NCBI GenBank assembly: GCA_030446715.1
Contig: JAUJMU010000007.1
Location: 62,001-126,000 of the forward strand
Source of the DNA: Cytophagales bacterium
GTDB taxonomy: Bacteria > Bacteroidota > Bacteroidia > Cytophagales > 172606-1
Direction of reading: 5' to 3'
DNA: 64,000 bases
A program made the position numbers and the translations under genes. Position 1 is the stretch's first letter. Each line of letters begins with the position of its first letter. Under the pieces are notes generated by a model. That model was not told the origin of the DNA, did not search any database, and saw only the letters and a program-made list of their open reading frames with translations. Below are positions 35,242-44,098 of this stretch, piece by piece.

Positions 35242-36108
35242 ATGAAGAACATTCCGTTTATACTGGTCTGTTGCCTGAACTTGCTTTCGCCCGGCCTCTC
35301 TCCCGGTCAGGGCCTCAAAGCTCGGCTTCCTCATCCGCCTTTTCACTCCCTGTCTGAGGGACAGCTGCTGGCAGTCGGCCAGCCATGTTTACCGGATGAT
35401 CCGCTGGCGATGCTGTTAGTGGCCGACAGCAGCGTAGCCGGGCAGGAATACGAGCAGGCGAAAACTGTTCTGACAAGGTATGTAGAAGCGTTAAAAGCCC
35501 GAAGAAGTCCCACTACCAACCCCGTACGTTTCCTCAGGTGGGTGTTTCACAATACCCATCATCAATTTCTGCGGCGGTTCGTAGCCTATGAGCCTTTCAG
35601 CCGGCTAGTGAAGGAAGGCGTGTACAACTGCGTATCGGCAAGCGCCTTATTTGCCCTGCTGCTGGAAAACTTAGGTTATCGCTGTCAGCTCTACGAAACG
35701 CCCTTTCACCTGTACTTACTCGTGGAATACCGGCCCGGAAAAAAAATGATGCTGGAATCTACTGACCCTTACGCCGGCCTGGTGTTCAGTAAGCGGGCAG
35801 TGGCAAGACGAGTAGCCCGTTACAGCAGGCCCGATTCAACGGGTTGGTGCGCAAAGGCCGCCTTGTGTACGGTTTCTCAGGGAGACGTTTGCCCGTATCA
35901 GTTTTTACAGCCCATCGGTCTGAAGGAGCTGGCCGGGCTGCAATATGTCAACCAGGCCATCCGGTACTATAACCGTCTGGATCTCGGGCAGGCCCGCAAC
36001 TGGTTGCAAAAAGCGGAAATGCTCTACCCGACATCCAGACGCATCAGCGGGCTCAAAAACTACCTGGAGCGGGAAGAGGCCAGAGCCAAAGACTTTTCCA
36101 TGCATTGA
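35242..36108 (+). CDS. Exported transglutaminase-like protein in the ars operon
   Basis: 288 residues with a signal peptide (hydrophobic 5-22). Then [20 protein letters not shown], the central [20 protein letters not shown] (a buried Cys after NC) and [12 protein letters not shown] with a His, an arrangement like transglutaminase-fold Cys-His hydrolases, and a helical C-terminus ([20 protein letters not shown]) like a TPR. Catalytic competence cannot be judged. It lies 33 bases after arsC and 22 bases before acr3, so it is part of the operon. No arsenic role is known to me. Confidence 0.6.
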   Translation: MKNIPFILVCCLNLLSPGLSPGQGLKARLPHPPFHSLSEGQLLAVGQPCLPDDPLAMLLVADSSVAGQEYEQAKTVLTRYVEALKARRSPTTNPVRFLRWVFHNTHHQFLRRFVAYEPFSRLVKEGVYNCVSASALFALLLENLGYRCQLYETPFHLYLLVEYRPGKKMMLESTDPYAGLVFSKRAVARRVARYSRPDSTGWCAKAALCTVSQGDVCPYQFLQPIGLKELAGLQYVNQAIRYYNRLDLGQARNWLQKAEMLYPTSRRISGLKNYLEREEARAKDFSMH

Positions 36109-36130
36109 AATAACCATTATCCCAACCCCT

Positions 36131-37189
36131 ATGACTGCTCCCACCCTGCAAAAGAAAAAACTTTCCTTCCTGGACCGCTACCTGACCCTATGGATCTTTC
36201 TGGCCATGGCCACAGGAGTGCTGCTGGGGTACCTGGTACCGGAAACCGAGGGGTTTATAAACTCTTTCTCCAGCGGCACGACTAACATTCCCATTGCCAT
36301 TGGTCTGATCCTGATGATGTACCCGCCCCTGGCCAAGGTGCGCTACGAAGAACTGGGCGGCGTGTTCCGCAATACCAAAGTCTTGGGCTTGTCGCTGCTC
36401 CAGAACTGGGTGATCGGCCCCGTATTGATGTTTTTACTGGCTATCTTGCTTTTGCCCGATAAACCGGCGTACATGGTTGGACTGATTATGATCGGGATTG
36501 CCCGGTGCATTGCCATGGTAATTGTGTGGAACGATCTGGCCCGGGGGGACCGGGAGTACGTAGCGGGGCTGGTAGCCTTTAACAGCATTTTCCAGGTGCT
36601 TTTCTACAGCGTATACGCCTATATCTTCATTACCGTACTGCCCCCCTTGTTTGGAATAGAAGGCAGCGTAGTCGAGGTTAGCATCAGCGAAATAGCAATG
36701 AGCGTATTTATTTACCTGGGTGTTCCCTTCCTGGCCGGTATGCTATCCCGCTACCTGCTGGTAAAGACAAAGGGCAAGGAATGGTACGAAAAGGTATTCA
36801 TTCCCAAAATCAGTCCCATTACTTTGATTGCCCTGCTCTTTACCATTATGGTCATGTTCAGTCTGAAAGGAAACCTGATCGTGACCATCCCCTTAGACGT
36901 CGTGCGCATCGCCATACCACTGGTACTCTACTTTGTGATCATGTTCTTTTCGGCTTTCTACCTGGCCAAAAGGGCGGGGACGGATTATCCGAAAGCAACG
37001 TCGCTAGCTTTTACGGCTGCCGGCAATAACTTCGAACTCGGGATTGCCGTTGCCATTGCTGTGTTTGGCATTGACTCGGGGCAGGCTTTTGCCGCCGTAG
37101 TGGGCCCCCTGATCGAAGTACCCGTCTTGATTCTGCTGGTGAATGTAGCCTTAAAGCGGCAAGGTGAATTTACGGCACAGCCTAAGTAA
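36131..37189 (+). CDS. acr3: Acr3-family arsenite efflux permease
   Basis: 352 residues from ATG 36131 ([20 protein letters not shown]); a longer in-frame start at 35945 overlaps the previous gene. About ten TM helices with the family motif [20 protein letters not shown], whose Cys in TM4 is essential in Acr3, and [16 protein letters not shown]. Exports As(III) with the proton gradient. Confidence 0.93.
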   Translation: MTAPTLQKKKLSFLDRYLTLWIFLAMATGVLLGYLVPETEGFINSFSSGTTNIPIAIGLILMMYPPLAKVRYEELGGVFRNTKVLGLSLLQNWVIGPVLMFLLAILLLPDKPAYMVGLIMIGIARCIAMVIVWNDLARGDREYVAGLVAFNSIFQVLFYSVYAYIFITVLPPLFGIEGSVVEVSISEIAMSVFIYLGVPFLAGMLSRYLLVKTKGKEWYEKVFIPKISPITLIALLFTIMVMFSLKGNLIVTIPLDVVRIAIPLVLYFVIMFFSAFYLAKRAGTDYPKATSLAFTAAGNNFELGIAVAIAVFGIDSGQAFAAVVGPLIEVPVLILLVNVALKRQGEFTAQPK

Positions 37190-37194
37190 CCCGT

Positions 37195-37585
37195 GTGGAA
37201 GCCGCAGATGTGGTAATGATCGGAGGGGGGCAGAGTGGGCTGGCAACGGGCTATTTTATGGGACGAACCGGCTTATCGTTCGTGCTGCTCGACGAGCAGC
37301 CTGCGCCTGGAGGAGCCTGGCAACACGGTTGGGACTCGCTGCACCTTTTTCCCCGGCCGAACACAGTTCCCTGTCCGGCTGGCTCATGCCCCGCGGTCGT
37401 GATGCATATCCGCACCGGGACGAAGTAATTGACTATTTGCGTCAGTACGAAGAGAAGTATCACCTTCCCATGGAGCGTTCCACCCAAGTACCCGCTGTAG
37501 AGCGACATGGAGATTATTTCAGGTCCGAACTTCCCAGGGAATGGTCAGGGCGAAAACCATGGTGAGTGTGGTATTCCCCGGTGTA
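37195..37585 (+). pseudogene. N-terminal remnant of an ArsO-like flavin monooxygenase
   Basis: GTG start 5 bases after acr3. The first frame reads ADVVMIGGGQSGLATGYFMG (FAD motif GxGxxG), PGGAWQHGWDSLHLF; the next (from about 37350) SPAEHSSLSGWLMPRGRDA, YPHRDEVIDYLRQYEEKYHL; the third YFQVRTSQGMVRAKTMVSVV. It stops before the ATG motif; NADP and C-terminal domains are missing. A remnant of the missing kind lies at the left end of the window (1-429). Confidence 0.75.
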
Positions 37586-37866
37586 AAGGTGGAGGATTTA
37601 AAAAGAGCATCTTTAACTACCGTTTTGTGTGCCCTCTTTCCTACCCTTTCATTTACCACGGCCAATATTGACCCGGGTGTATCAAAAACTCGTTACACAA
37701 ATCAAAGTAACGAAAATCCTGCTAGCTACCATTTTTTATTACGGATCTTAAACAATCAGCTTCATTGAAGTGTAGCCTTTTCATCTCCTATGCCTGTTCT
37801 AGCCAGGAATCGAACCTGCTGCACTGCTGCTGGTTACATTGGGAATCTTTAACCTACTTGTATCGC
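37586..37866. other. Intergenic scar before the integrase
   Basis: No gene. Contains a tRNA T-arm-like sequence (see 37797). Confidence 0.4.
37797..37822 (-). other. tRNA T-arm-like sequence, possible old attachment scar
   Basis: On the minus strand CAGGTTCGATTCCTG followed by GCTAGAACA reads like the T-arm and 3' acceptor strand of a tRNA. The rest of a cloverleaf is absent. It lies 45 bases past the stop of the integrase gene. It could be a residual attachment sequence, or chance. Confidence 0.3.
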
Positions 37867-39117
37867 TCAGACAGCCCGCTTTTTCTGATCAGCAGGAGTT
37901 TTGGCAGTAATTTGTTTTTGGAGCTTCTCCATGTCCTGACTTACCTTCTTTTGAACTACCTTGGCATAAATCTGGGTAGTCTTGATATTCTTGTGGCCTA
38001 GCATACTGCTTACTGTTTCCAGTGGTACACCGTTGGTAAGGGTGACAGTCGTAGCAAAAGTATGGCGGGCTACGTGAGTAGTAAGCGTTTTAGCGATACC
38101 GCACAGGTCGGCAATCTCCTTCAGGTAGGCGTTCATCTTCTGGTTGGACGACACAGGAAAGAGGCGGCCCTTATTGACGGCCTCCGGATGGTCTTTGTAC
38201 TTCTCTATCAGCGCCAATGCAGGTGATAACAAAGGAATATTTGAAGCCGTCTTGGTTTTGGTTCGATCCGTGAAGATCCAGTACTTGCCGTCCACTCCTC
38301 TGCTAACTTGACTTGCACTAAGTTTATGTACATCAGCGTAAGCAAGGCCCGTATAGCAACAGAATACAAAAACATCCCTTACCTGCCCGAGGCGCTCGAT
38401 GTCAAACTCCTTTTTCTGCAAGAGTGCCAGTTCTTCCTCGGTCAGGTGATCGCGCTTTGTTTCCTTGAAGGAGCATTTGAACTTCATAAAGGGGTCTTGC
38501 TCCAGCCAGCCGTGCAGCAGGGCCAGGTGGGTGATCTTCCTCAGGTTAGTGATGTATTTGATTGTCGTGTTATGGTTACACTGACGCACAGTTTTGAAGA
38601 AAAACTCTAAACTGCTGATGAATTCAAAGGTTAGCTCCGACAAAAACAAGTCACTTTTTGCGTATTGATGCTGAATGAATTCCCCAACCAGCTTCTTAGT
38701 TACCTCAAACCTTTTGTATGTCCCCTGAGCGTACTCCTTCCCTACCTGGGCCTGCATCTGGTTATTATGGTAATCAAATACTTCCAGCAGAGTGCGCTGC
38801 TTGCCAGATTTGCCTAAGTAGAGATTCTTGATCTGCTCCCCGGTAATGAACACCTCCTGCTCTTCCAGCCGGTTGAAAATCCGGGTGAGCTTAATCTTGC
38901 TATTTTCAAGGTACGTATTGATCGTTCTGGCTTGCTCGGAGTTTCCCTTCAACCTTCCTTTTTCCGGACTCCACAATTCGGGTTTCACGTACTGCTTACT
39001 GGCAATCTCTGCCGCTTTGCCATCCACGATGAGGCGAACAAAAATGGGAATTTCGCCATTGGCATTGGCCCGGTTACGCCGGACCAGAAAGGTTACTACA
39101 AAGGTATGGTGGTGCAT
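37867..39117 (-). CDS. int: Tyrosine recombinase/integrase of the island
   Basis: 416 residues. Arm-type/SAM-like N-terminal domain (PIFVRLIVDGKAAEIASKQY), core-binding domain, and catalytic domain with VFCCYTGLAYADV in the place of the first Arg motif (Arg is often lost in Bacteroidota integrases), then HVARHTFATTV (His-Arg), MLGHKNIKTTQIYAKV (His and the nucleophile Tyr). Cuts and joins DNA at an attachment site. Its 5' end faces the 3' end of the tmRNA gene 265 bases away, the expected layout for an ssrA-specific integrase. Confidence 0.92.
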   Translation of the reverse strand: MHHHTFVVTFLVRRNRANANGEIPIFVRLIVDGKAAEIASKQYVKPELWSPEKGRLKGNSEQARTINTYLENSKIKLTRIFNRLEEQEVFITGEQIKNLYLGKSGKQRTLLEVFDYHNNQMQAQVGKEYAQGTYKRFEVTKKLVGEFIQHQYAKSDLFLSELTFEFISSLEFFFKTVRQCNHNTTIKYITNLRKITHLALLHGWLEQDPFMKFKCSFKETKRDHLTEEELALLQKKEFDIERLGQVRDVFVFCCYTGLAYADVHKLSASQVSRGVDGKYWIFTDRTKTKTASNIPLLSPALALIEKYKDHPEAVNKGRLFPVSSNQKMNAYLKEIADLCGIAKTLTTHVARHTFATTVTLTNGVPLETVSSMLGHKNIKTTQIYAKVVQKKVSQDMEKLQKQITAKTPADQKKRAV

Positions 39118-39382
39118 AAGGGTAAGCAGTTAGGCTTAGTGAACAAGAAACCACTGCTTAAAAATACTAAATCCTTCCTGGAAAACCAAGTTTAATATAA
39201 CGTTAATTACTTGTAAAACAATCGATTAACACATTCTAGTGAACAGACACAAATATCAATATTGTTCACCGTATAGCTCACATTTTATTTGAGATTTATT
39301 GAATCGAATGAAAAGCTTAAAAACAAAAAAGCCCCGGAATCATAAGATTCGGGGCTTTTTGAATGGGATGAAATCGGATTTG
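39118..39382. other. Spacer between integrase and tmRNA
   Basis: AT-rich up to about 39320; holds the integrase promoter region and the terminator at 39325. The attachment core should lie at its right edge, at the tmRNA 3' end. Confidence 0.5.
39325..39360. terminator. Bidirectional terminator beside tmRNA
   Basis: A-run, then GCCCCG (39331) ... AATC ATAA GATT ... CGGGGC (to 39355) with one bulged G, then a T-run. It ends transcripts from both sides, including that of tmRNA. Confidence 0.8.
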
Positions 39383-39410
39383 TGGAGTCGGAGGGATTCG
39401 AACCCTCGTC
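39383..39410 (-). other. Predicted attachment site (attB core) in the tmRNA 3' end
   Basis: The T-arm and acceptor 3' strand of tmRNA are the usual crossover zone for ssrA-targeting integrases. The integrated element keeps tmRNA whole by carrying a copy of this end. The other copy should lie left of the window; I saw no exact copy inside it. Confidence 0.55.
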
Positions 39411-39745
39411 CAGACAAGGAGGCCATCAGGCTTTCTACATGCTTATTGGCAATTGGATTGTCGGGTGAAGGCAAGGCTGCCACAACCAGCACCTGCACCT
39501 TAGTCATTTAGTCTCGTTACCGTGCCATGACTACACAGTAACCAGCGTCGCGTGATGATGCCCCGGATGCCTCCCCGGCAACGCGGAGGAGAGGCGGGAC
39601 ACATGCCAGCTAATTCTCAATTAGGCAGCAAGGGCGTAGTTTTCTTCGCCTTTTATTGTTTGAAAGAATTTTTATCAGGAGATCCTCTCAACTCCCGGCA
39701 TGCTTACCTGCGAACTGCACATGCTGTCAAAACCGGTCGACCCCA
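39383..39745 (-). ncRNA. ssrA: Transfer-messenger RNA
   Basis: 5' end GGGGUCG (39739-39745) pairs with 3' end CGACUCC (39384-39390); discriminator A at 39383; CCA is not encoded. The T-arm is GGGUUCGAAUCCC near 39390-39404. The tag frame reads GEENYALAA then stop (39618-39647 on the plus coordinates), the Bacteroidota tag. About 363 nucleotides. It rescues stalled ribosomes and tags their products. The island integrase faces its 3' end. Confidence 0.95.
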
Positions 39746-39880
39746 TAAAGTAAAGAACGTTTTTCCCTGAGGAACTCTTTTTTTAACATACCTTCCGCCG
39801 GAAAGGTTGCAGGTATATACTCTTTTTCCGGTTTGGCAAGGTTTATTATTCCGCATCTCTCAGTAAATGTACCTGCTGAT

Positions 39881-40162
39881 TCACCGTGCCTCTCCTACGG
39901 CGGGCTGAGACACAATCAGCCGGGCAATGTGGCGGAGAAAAGGCAGAATACTACCCCCGGACAGGTCAATCTGAATCAGTTTCTCTTTGATTCGCTCCTG
40001 CGCGTCGCCGTCAAGGTCAGCCAGCCAGGCGCCAACCGTTTCCAGCGTCACCACCTGCAGGGCTCCCGGCGATTCCAGCCGGAACACCATCTGCTGGTCA
40101 ATCCCTCTCTGCTCCAGAAAGTCGCGGAACCAGCATTGCATTGAAAAAAGCCATTTCATCAT
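39881..40162 (-). CDS. Hypothetical conserved small protein
   Basis: 93 residues (FRDFLEQRGIDQQMVFRLES, IKEKLIQIDLSGGSILPFLR). It looks like a real cytosolic protein, with the flavour of conserved Cytophagales hypotheticals. Function unknown. Confidence 0.55.
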   Translation of the reverse strand: MMKWLFSMQCWFRDFLEQRGIDQQMVFRLESPGALQVVTLETVGAWLADLDGDAQERIKEKLIQIDLSGGSILPFLRHIARLIVSQPAVGEAR

Positions 40163-40168
40163 GCTACA

Positions 40169-40570
40169 TCAGTTAACAGTCAGTACACAGTACCACGCCA
40201 GCGGCGTGGTGATCCACCAGCTGTTGCCGTACGGATCAGTAAACCCGGCATACCTCGCGCCATTGTCCTTGTCCTGAGGCTCGATCAGGATAGTGCCTCC
40301 GGCAGCCAGCGCCCGCACGTAGGTTTCTTCGGCATCGTCCACGTACACGTACAGCCCGGCAGTGGTAGGCCGGAATCCATCCGTTGCATCAGCAACCAGA
40401 ATGGTGGAGTCGCTGATCCGGACTTCGGCGTGCAGGATGCCGCCATCGGTCCCGGGTACGCAGAAAGTTTCTTCCGCACCAAACACATCGGTCAGGAAAC
40501 CGATCAGCTTGCGGGCATCGGGTACGATCAGATAAGGCATGGTGGTCTGGTGGCCGGTAAGGGTTTTCAT
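40169..40570 (-). CDS. VOC-family (glyoxalase-like) protein
   Basis: 133 residues from ATG 40570 (MKTLTGHQTTMPYLIVPDAR). Two beta-alpha-beta modules, with GILHAEVRISDSTILVAD and GARYAGFTDPYGNSWWI; FTDPxGNxW is the VOC end motif. These proteins bind a metal and small molecules; the substrate is unknown. A longer in-frame start at 40621 exists but is less likely. Confidence 0.82.
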   Translation of the reverse strand: MKTLTGHQTTMPYLIVPDARKLIGFLTDVFGAEETFCVPGTDGGILHAEVRISDSTILVADATDGFRPTTAGLYVYVDDAEETYVRALAAGGTILIEPQDKDNGARYAGFTDPYGNSWWITTPLAWYCVLTVN

Positions 40571-40685
40571 CGGTGTCAGGTTTGGGAAAACAGGTTGAAT
40601 CAAACAACTGATAACGGACAACTGATTAAGCTTCGGGCAGGGGCCGGCTATCGGTGATACGCCGGCCCCTGCATCCGCATTCAGG

Positions 40686-41534
40686 TCAGGCTACCTGCTG
40701 CACCGGCTGACCGGACTGCCGCTGGGCAATGATCTTCTTCAGCTTGTCAATGGCTTTGTCGGCCCGGTCGCGGTCCAGCTTATTGATGCTGCCGATCATT
40801 TTCTCTTTTTCTTCCTTCGTGATCACATCATTGTTGAGCAGAAGGAGAATTTCAGCTTTCTGGCGGGTAGTGGCCATCGGTACGGTGGCTTCCGGCTCCG
40901 GGCTGCCTACCGGTACGGCCGTAACCGGCGCCGGGGCTTCAGTGCTCTCCTGCTTTACCGGAGCCGGTTCACTGTATTGCTTGCCGTTGTCTCTTCCACT
41001 GTTGTGGAAAGCTTCCATTTCCTCGGCCGGAGTAGGATCATAGCCTGCCGCCCGGATCAGCCACGCCAGAATGTTGCGGTACGCCTTGCCGATGGCCCGG
41101 GTCTGGGCCATGCTGGCGATGGCAAACTCCTGAAAAAATTTCTTGCCGGGTTCCTTATTGGAACAGATGGCAAAGCCCGACCCGATGATTTGTTCGTTGC
41201 GCAGGTTAAGCAGCCGCACCCGGGCCTGGTATTTTACCTCCTGTCCGTCGCTCAGGTTGGTGAGTTCTTCCACAATGGGCAGAATTCCCAACCGCGAACC
41301 AGCGTACTGCCAGCCTTCCACATTCACGTATTCCTTGCCCTGCATGTTCATGAACAGCTTGTTTTCCTTGATAAACCGGGCTACGTCGCTGGCCAGCTGC
41401 AGCGTTTCGTCGGATCGGGAAATGTCATAGCTTTCTACTTTCCGTTTAGGGGCCGGGGCTCCCTTTTCCACTTTCTGTTCAGCGGAAAGAGAAGACTGAT
41501 TTTCATCGGAGAGGTTCTGATTGTTGGTTTTCAT
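40686..41534 (-). CDS. Phage-type conserved protein (putative recombination-related)
   Basis: 282 residues. The centre (FMNMQGKEYVNVEGWQYAGS, FAIASMAQTRAIGKAYRNIL, AGYDPTPAEEMEAF) matches a family found in phages and prophages whose members carry SMAQTRA...AGYEPTPAEEM; a role in DNA recombination is often suspected but is not established. The C-terminus has an Ala/Pro/Glu-rich linker and a helical module (KAEILLLLNNDVITKEEKEK). It stands apart from other phage genes, near the S24 repressor. Confidence 0.6.
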   Translation of the reverse strand: MKTNNQNLSDENQSSLSAEQKVEKGAPAPKRKVESYDISRSDETLQLASDVARFIKENKLFMNMQGKEYVNVEGWQYAGSRLGILPIVEELTNLSDGQEVKYQARVRLLNLRNEQIIGSGFAICSNKEPGKKFFQEFAIASMAQTRAIGKAYRNILAWLIRAAGYDPTPAEEMEAFHNSGRDNGKQYSEPAPVKQESTEAPAPVTAVPVGSPEPEATVPMATTRQKAEILLLLNNDVITKEEKEKMIGSINKLDRDRADKAIDKLKKIIAQRQSGQPVQQVA

Positions 41535-41595
41535 CGTTTTATATGGTCAAAAGCTGAAAATGGAGGAAAGTATTCAATGGCACGGTGCCTGATGG

Positions 41596-41793
41596 TCAGC
41601 GCAGCCGTACGTATTCAAAAGTTTTAAAGTCCACTTCTTCCGAAAGCACCACCCGGACGTTTCCCCTTTCGTCAAGGGCCATGAAAAGGTAGCGGCAGGA
41701 AATTTCCCGTGGACTGAACCGGGTCCGGAGCGTCTTTCCATTCATCAGCCGGAAAAGATATAATCCGGCAAACCGACTCGTCGTACACTGCAT
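41596..41793 (-). CDS. Hypothetical small protein
   Basis: 65 residues (RFAGLYLFRLMNGKTLRTRF, DERGNVRVVLSEEVDFKTFE). No family recognised. It lies upstream of, and in line with, the phage-type gene at 40686. Confidence 0.45.
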   Translation of the reverse strand: MQCTTSRFAGLYLFRLMNGKTLRTRFSPREISCRYLFMALDERGNVRVVLSEEVDFKTFEYVRLR

Positions 41794-42024
41794 GGTTTAG
41801 CGATTTTATTAAAGGAAGACCAGCTTTTACTCACCTTATTTTATATTTCAATGCCGCCACCTTCGCGTTATTTATTGTGTAAATTAAGCGATAAAAAAAT
41901 TATCATGCAAATATTTTTTTAGTCTTTATAAGAAATTTTTTGTCAAATATTTGGCCTCGCCAATGAAAGGTTTAATTTACAAGCACTTACAAAAGCAAAA
42001 ACCGTATCATCATTGGTCAAAATC

Positions 42025-42125
42025 TTGTATACACTACCCGCATAAGCACATATACGCTACTAAACACAACTTGTTTTTACAAATATTTCTATTTTTTTAT
42101 TGCAATTCCGGGTTGCTTGTATACA
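42025..42125. promoter_or_regulatory. Two TTGTATACA sites before the S24 repressor gene
   Basis: TTGTATACA occurs at 42025-42033 and 42117-42125, each holding the palindrome TGTATACA, in an AT-rich 420-base intergenic zone (41794-42214). The sites are likely operators for a dimeric repressor, possibly the S24 protein itself. Confidence 0.5.
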
Positions 42126-42214
42126 TTTGTGTCAGAACAGTCGCCTTTGATTTTATACAGACTATATTTTAAGGTGACCATCTGAAGCTACTTTACCATA
42201 TAAAACCGGACCCT

Positions 42215-43042
42215 ATGGATATCAATCAGGCAATTGCTGATTTACTGAAGGCACTGGACATTACGCCCTACCAGATGGCCAAAACACTCGGCTACAACAA
42301 CGGGGATAAGATTTACAACATCATCAACCGGAAGAATAAGCCCGGTTTCGATACTCTCCACGACATTCTGACGCACTATCCGCAAGTCAACTCCGACTGG
42401 CTGCTGCGGGGTGAAGGCATCATGTTCCGCAACCAGAAAGCCGAAGAAGTGCCGGCGGACGTGGCCCTGACGCCGGCTGTGCTCTACCGGCCGATGGAAG
42501 ACTGGGAGGAAGGCAAGATGATTCCGCTGGTGGATAAATATGCGTATGCATCCCTGCTCAACGGCTTTGCCGACACCGATCAGGAGAATATGACCCGCAT
42601 TTACCTTTCGGATCTGCGGCCGGGCCGTACCTACGTGGGCATCCGGATCTATGGCGACAGCATGCACCCGACCATTGCCGACCATGACGTACTGGTGGCA
42701 TCTCAGCTGGAAGGCCCCGGCGAAATCAAAAGCAACTACATTTATATTATAGTTACTGTAGACGGGGTGTACTGCAAACGTGTGGTCAACCACGGCACCC
42801 GCCTGCAGCTTAAATCTGACAACCGGGCTCACCCCTACTTCTCAGTGGATGTAAAAGATGTGCGGAGCGTTTGGGAGGTAAAACGCCGCATTACCGGCAA
42901 CTTCTCCGGACCGATGGACGCCGAACAGCGGCTGGCAGATACGGAAAAATCAGCCTATTACCTCGAAAACGAAGTGCAGCGCCTCAGCGATGAACTACAG
43001 GAGGTAAAACGGGAAATCAAAAAAATAGCTCCAAAGAATTAG
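42215..43042 (+). CDS. S24-family (LexA/CI-like) repressor peptidase
   Basis: 275 residues: N-terminal HTH (TPYQMAKTLGYNNGDKIYNI), a linker, then the S24 self-cleaving fold with the catalytic Ser149 in GDSMHPTI and Lys188 in VYCKRVV, and a C-terminal coiled coil (RLADTEKSAYYLENEVQRLS). Such proteins repress SOS or phage genes until cleaved. I do not see the Ala-Gly cleavage dipeptide clearly in the linker, so self-cleavage is uncertain. Confidence 0.85.
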   Translation: MDINQAIADLLKALDITPYQMAKTLGYNNGDKIYNIINRKNKPGFDTLHDILTHYPQVNSDWLLRGEGIMFRNQKAEEVPADVALTPAVLYRPMEDWEEGKMIPLVDKYAYASLLNGFADTDQENMTRIYLSDLRPGRTYVGIRIYGDSMHPTIADHDVLVASQLEGPGEIKSNYIYIIVTVDGVYCKRVVNHGTRLQLKSDNRAHPYFSVDVKDVRSVWEVKRRITGNFSGPMDAEQRLADTEKSAYYLENEVQRLSDELQEVKREIKKIAPKN

Positions 43043-43140
43043 TTGGTTGAATTGCTGCATTGTTAAATTGTTGGATGGCTGCTGACCAACATGATCCTTC
43101 AGAAGCAGGCAATCAAGCAATTCAACCATACAGCCATGCA
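43042..43140. repeat. AATTG-type intergenic repeat
   Basis: TGGTTGAATTGCTGCATTGT and a later inverted CAATCAAGCAATTCAACCA resemble the stretch at 58120-58170. A similar short pattern appears near other genes in this window. Confidence 0.45.
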
Positions 43141-43145
43141 ACCAT

Positions 43146-43784
43146 TCACCCCCCAACCTCCCGTGCCGGCTGGTTTGGTTTGGCGTAGGCAAGGCGGGCT
43201 AATCGTTGGGTTATATGGTACCCATCGAGAGCCGACGCCGTTATGGTGCCGGCTTTTTCAATGTCCAGATAACCATCCCCCAGCAGACAATCCTCCGGCA
43301 TCATTACTTCCAGTACCCGGCCGATAATCAGGATGGTGCCGTTGAGGGCAATATCAGTACGCTGCGCCAGTTGCAGGCCGATCTTCACCTGAGCCTCGGC
43401 CACGTATGGAGCTGGCAGGGCATCGGTAAACTGCGCCGTGAAGCCGCAAGCCTCAAATTCGGAAACCTCGTACCGCGCCGAAGTCTGGTGCGCCTGCCGG
43501 TAAAAAGATTCGTGTACGTGGTTAAGCGTAAAATAACCGGTGTCCAGCAGATTGCGCAACGTGTGCCGCTCTGCCGAGTCGGGCCTTACCAGCATGCCCA
43601 TCAGCGGCGGATTGGCTCCCACGTGAAACACCTGACTGAAAATCGCCAGATTGGTCTCTCCCTCCCCGCTGACCGTACCCACTAAATTTGCACTTTTGAA
43701 GCCGCTTAGCGAATTGATCAGGTTTACCCGGTAGAATCGTTCCATGCCGGCAATGTCGGAGGCACTGAAGGTGGTCATATACAT
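43146..43784 (-). CDS. Flavin reductase-like FMN-binding protein
   Basis: 212 residues, split-barrel FMN fold: NLAIFSQVFHVGANPPLMGM, HTLRNLLDTGYFTLNHVHES, and a C-terminal DGYLDIEKAGTITASALDGY. Reduces or carries flavin for a partner enzyme; the substrate is unknown. The ATG at 43784 gives a normal family N-terminus. Confidence 0.8.
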   Translation of the reverse strand: MYMTTFSASDIAGMERFYRVNLINSLSGFKSANLVGTVSGEGETNLAIFSQVFHVGANPPLMGMLVRPDSAERHTLRNLLDTGYFTLNHVHESFYRQAHQTSARYEVSEFEACGFTAQFTDALPAPYVAEAQVKIGLQLAQRTDIALNGTILIIGRVLEVMMPEDCLLGDGYLDIEKAGTITASALDGYHITQRLARLAYAKPNQPAREVGG

Positions 43785-43802
43785 CAGGAAATCAGTTATT
43801 TG

Positions 43803-43961
43803 CTATTGGTTAATCGGGATCTGGCCTCTGTCCCGGCGGCAGCGGTCACTGCAGTACCGGACTTCTGCCCAGCAATGCTCCCACTTTTTGCGCCAGCTGA
43901 AAGGCCGGCTGCATACCGGACAGGTTTTTTCGGGCAGGTGCGCCTTCTTTACGCCTTTCAT
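43803..43961 (-). CDS. DUF2256 small zinc-ribbon protein
   Basis: 52 residues: [43 protein letters not shown]. CPVCxRPFxWRKKW and CSxRCRR are the family signature; four Cys form a likely zinc site. No function is known. It ends 19 bases past the flavin reductase start, in the same direction, so the two are probably in one transcript. Confidence 0.85.
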   Translation of the reverse strand: MKGVKKAHLPEKTCPVCSRPFSWRKKWEHCWAEVRYCSDRCRRDRGQIPINQ

Positions 43962-44098
43962 CAGATTAAAAACCGGTAGTCAGGCGTATTGTTTGCGGAA
44001 AATAAGAGAACTTTGCACCCTTCGCGAAAGCTTTGCGGCCTTTGCGTGAACCATCGGCGCTTTCACGCAAAGGCGCAAAGCTTTCGCAAAGAAATAAA

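Noticed and set aside
37780-37870. A complete tRNA gene
   Set aside because: Only the T-arm and acceptor tail fit; D-arm and anticodon arm are absent.
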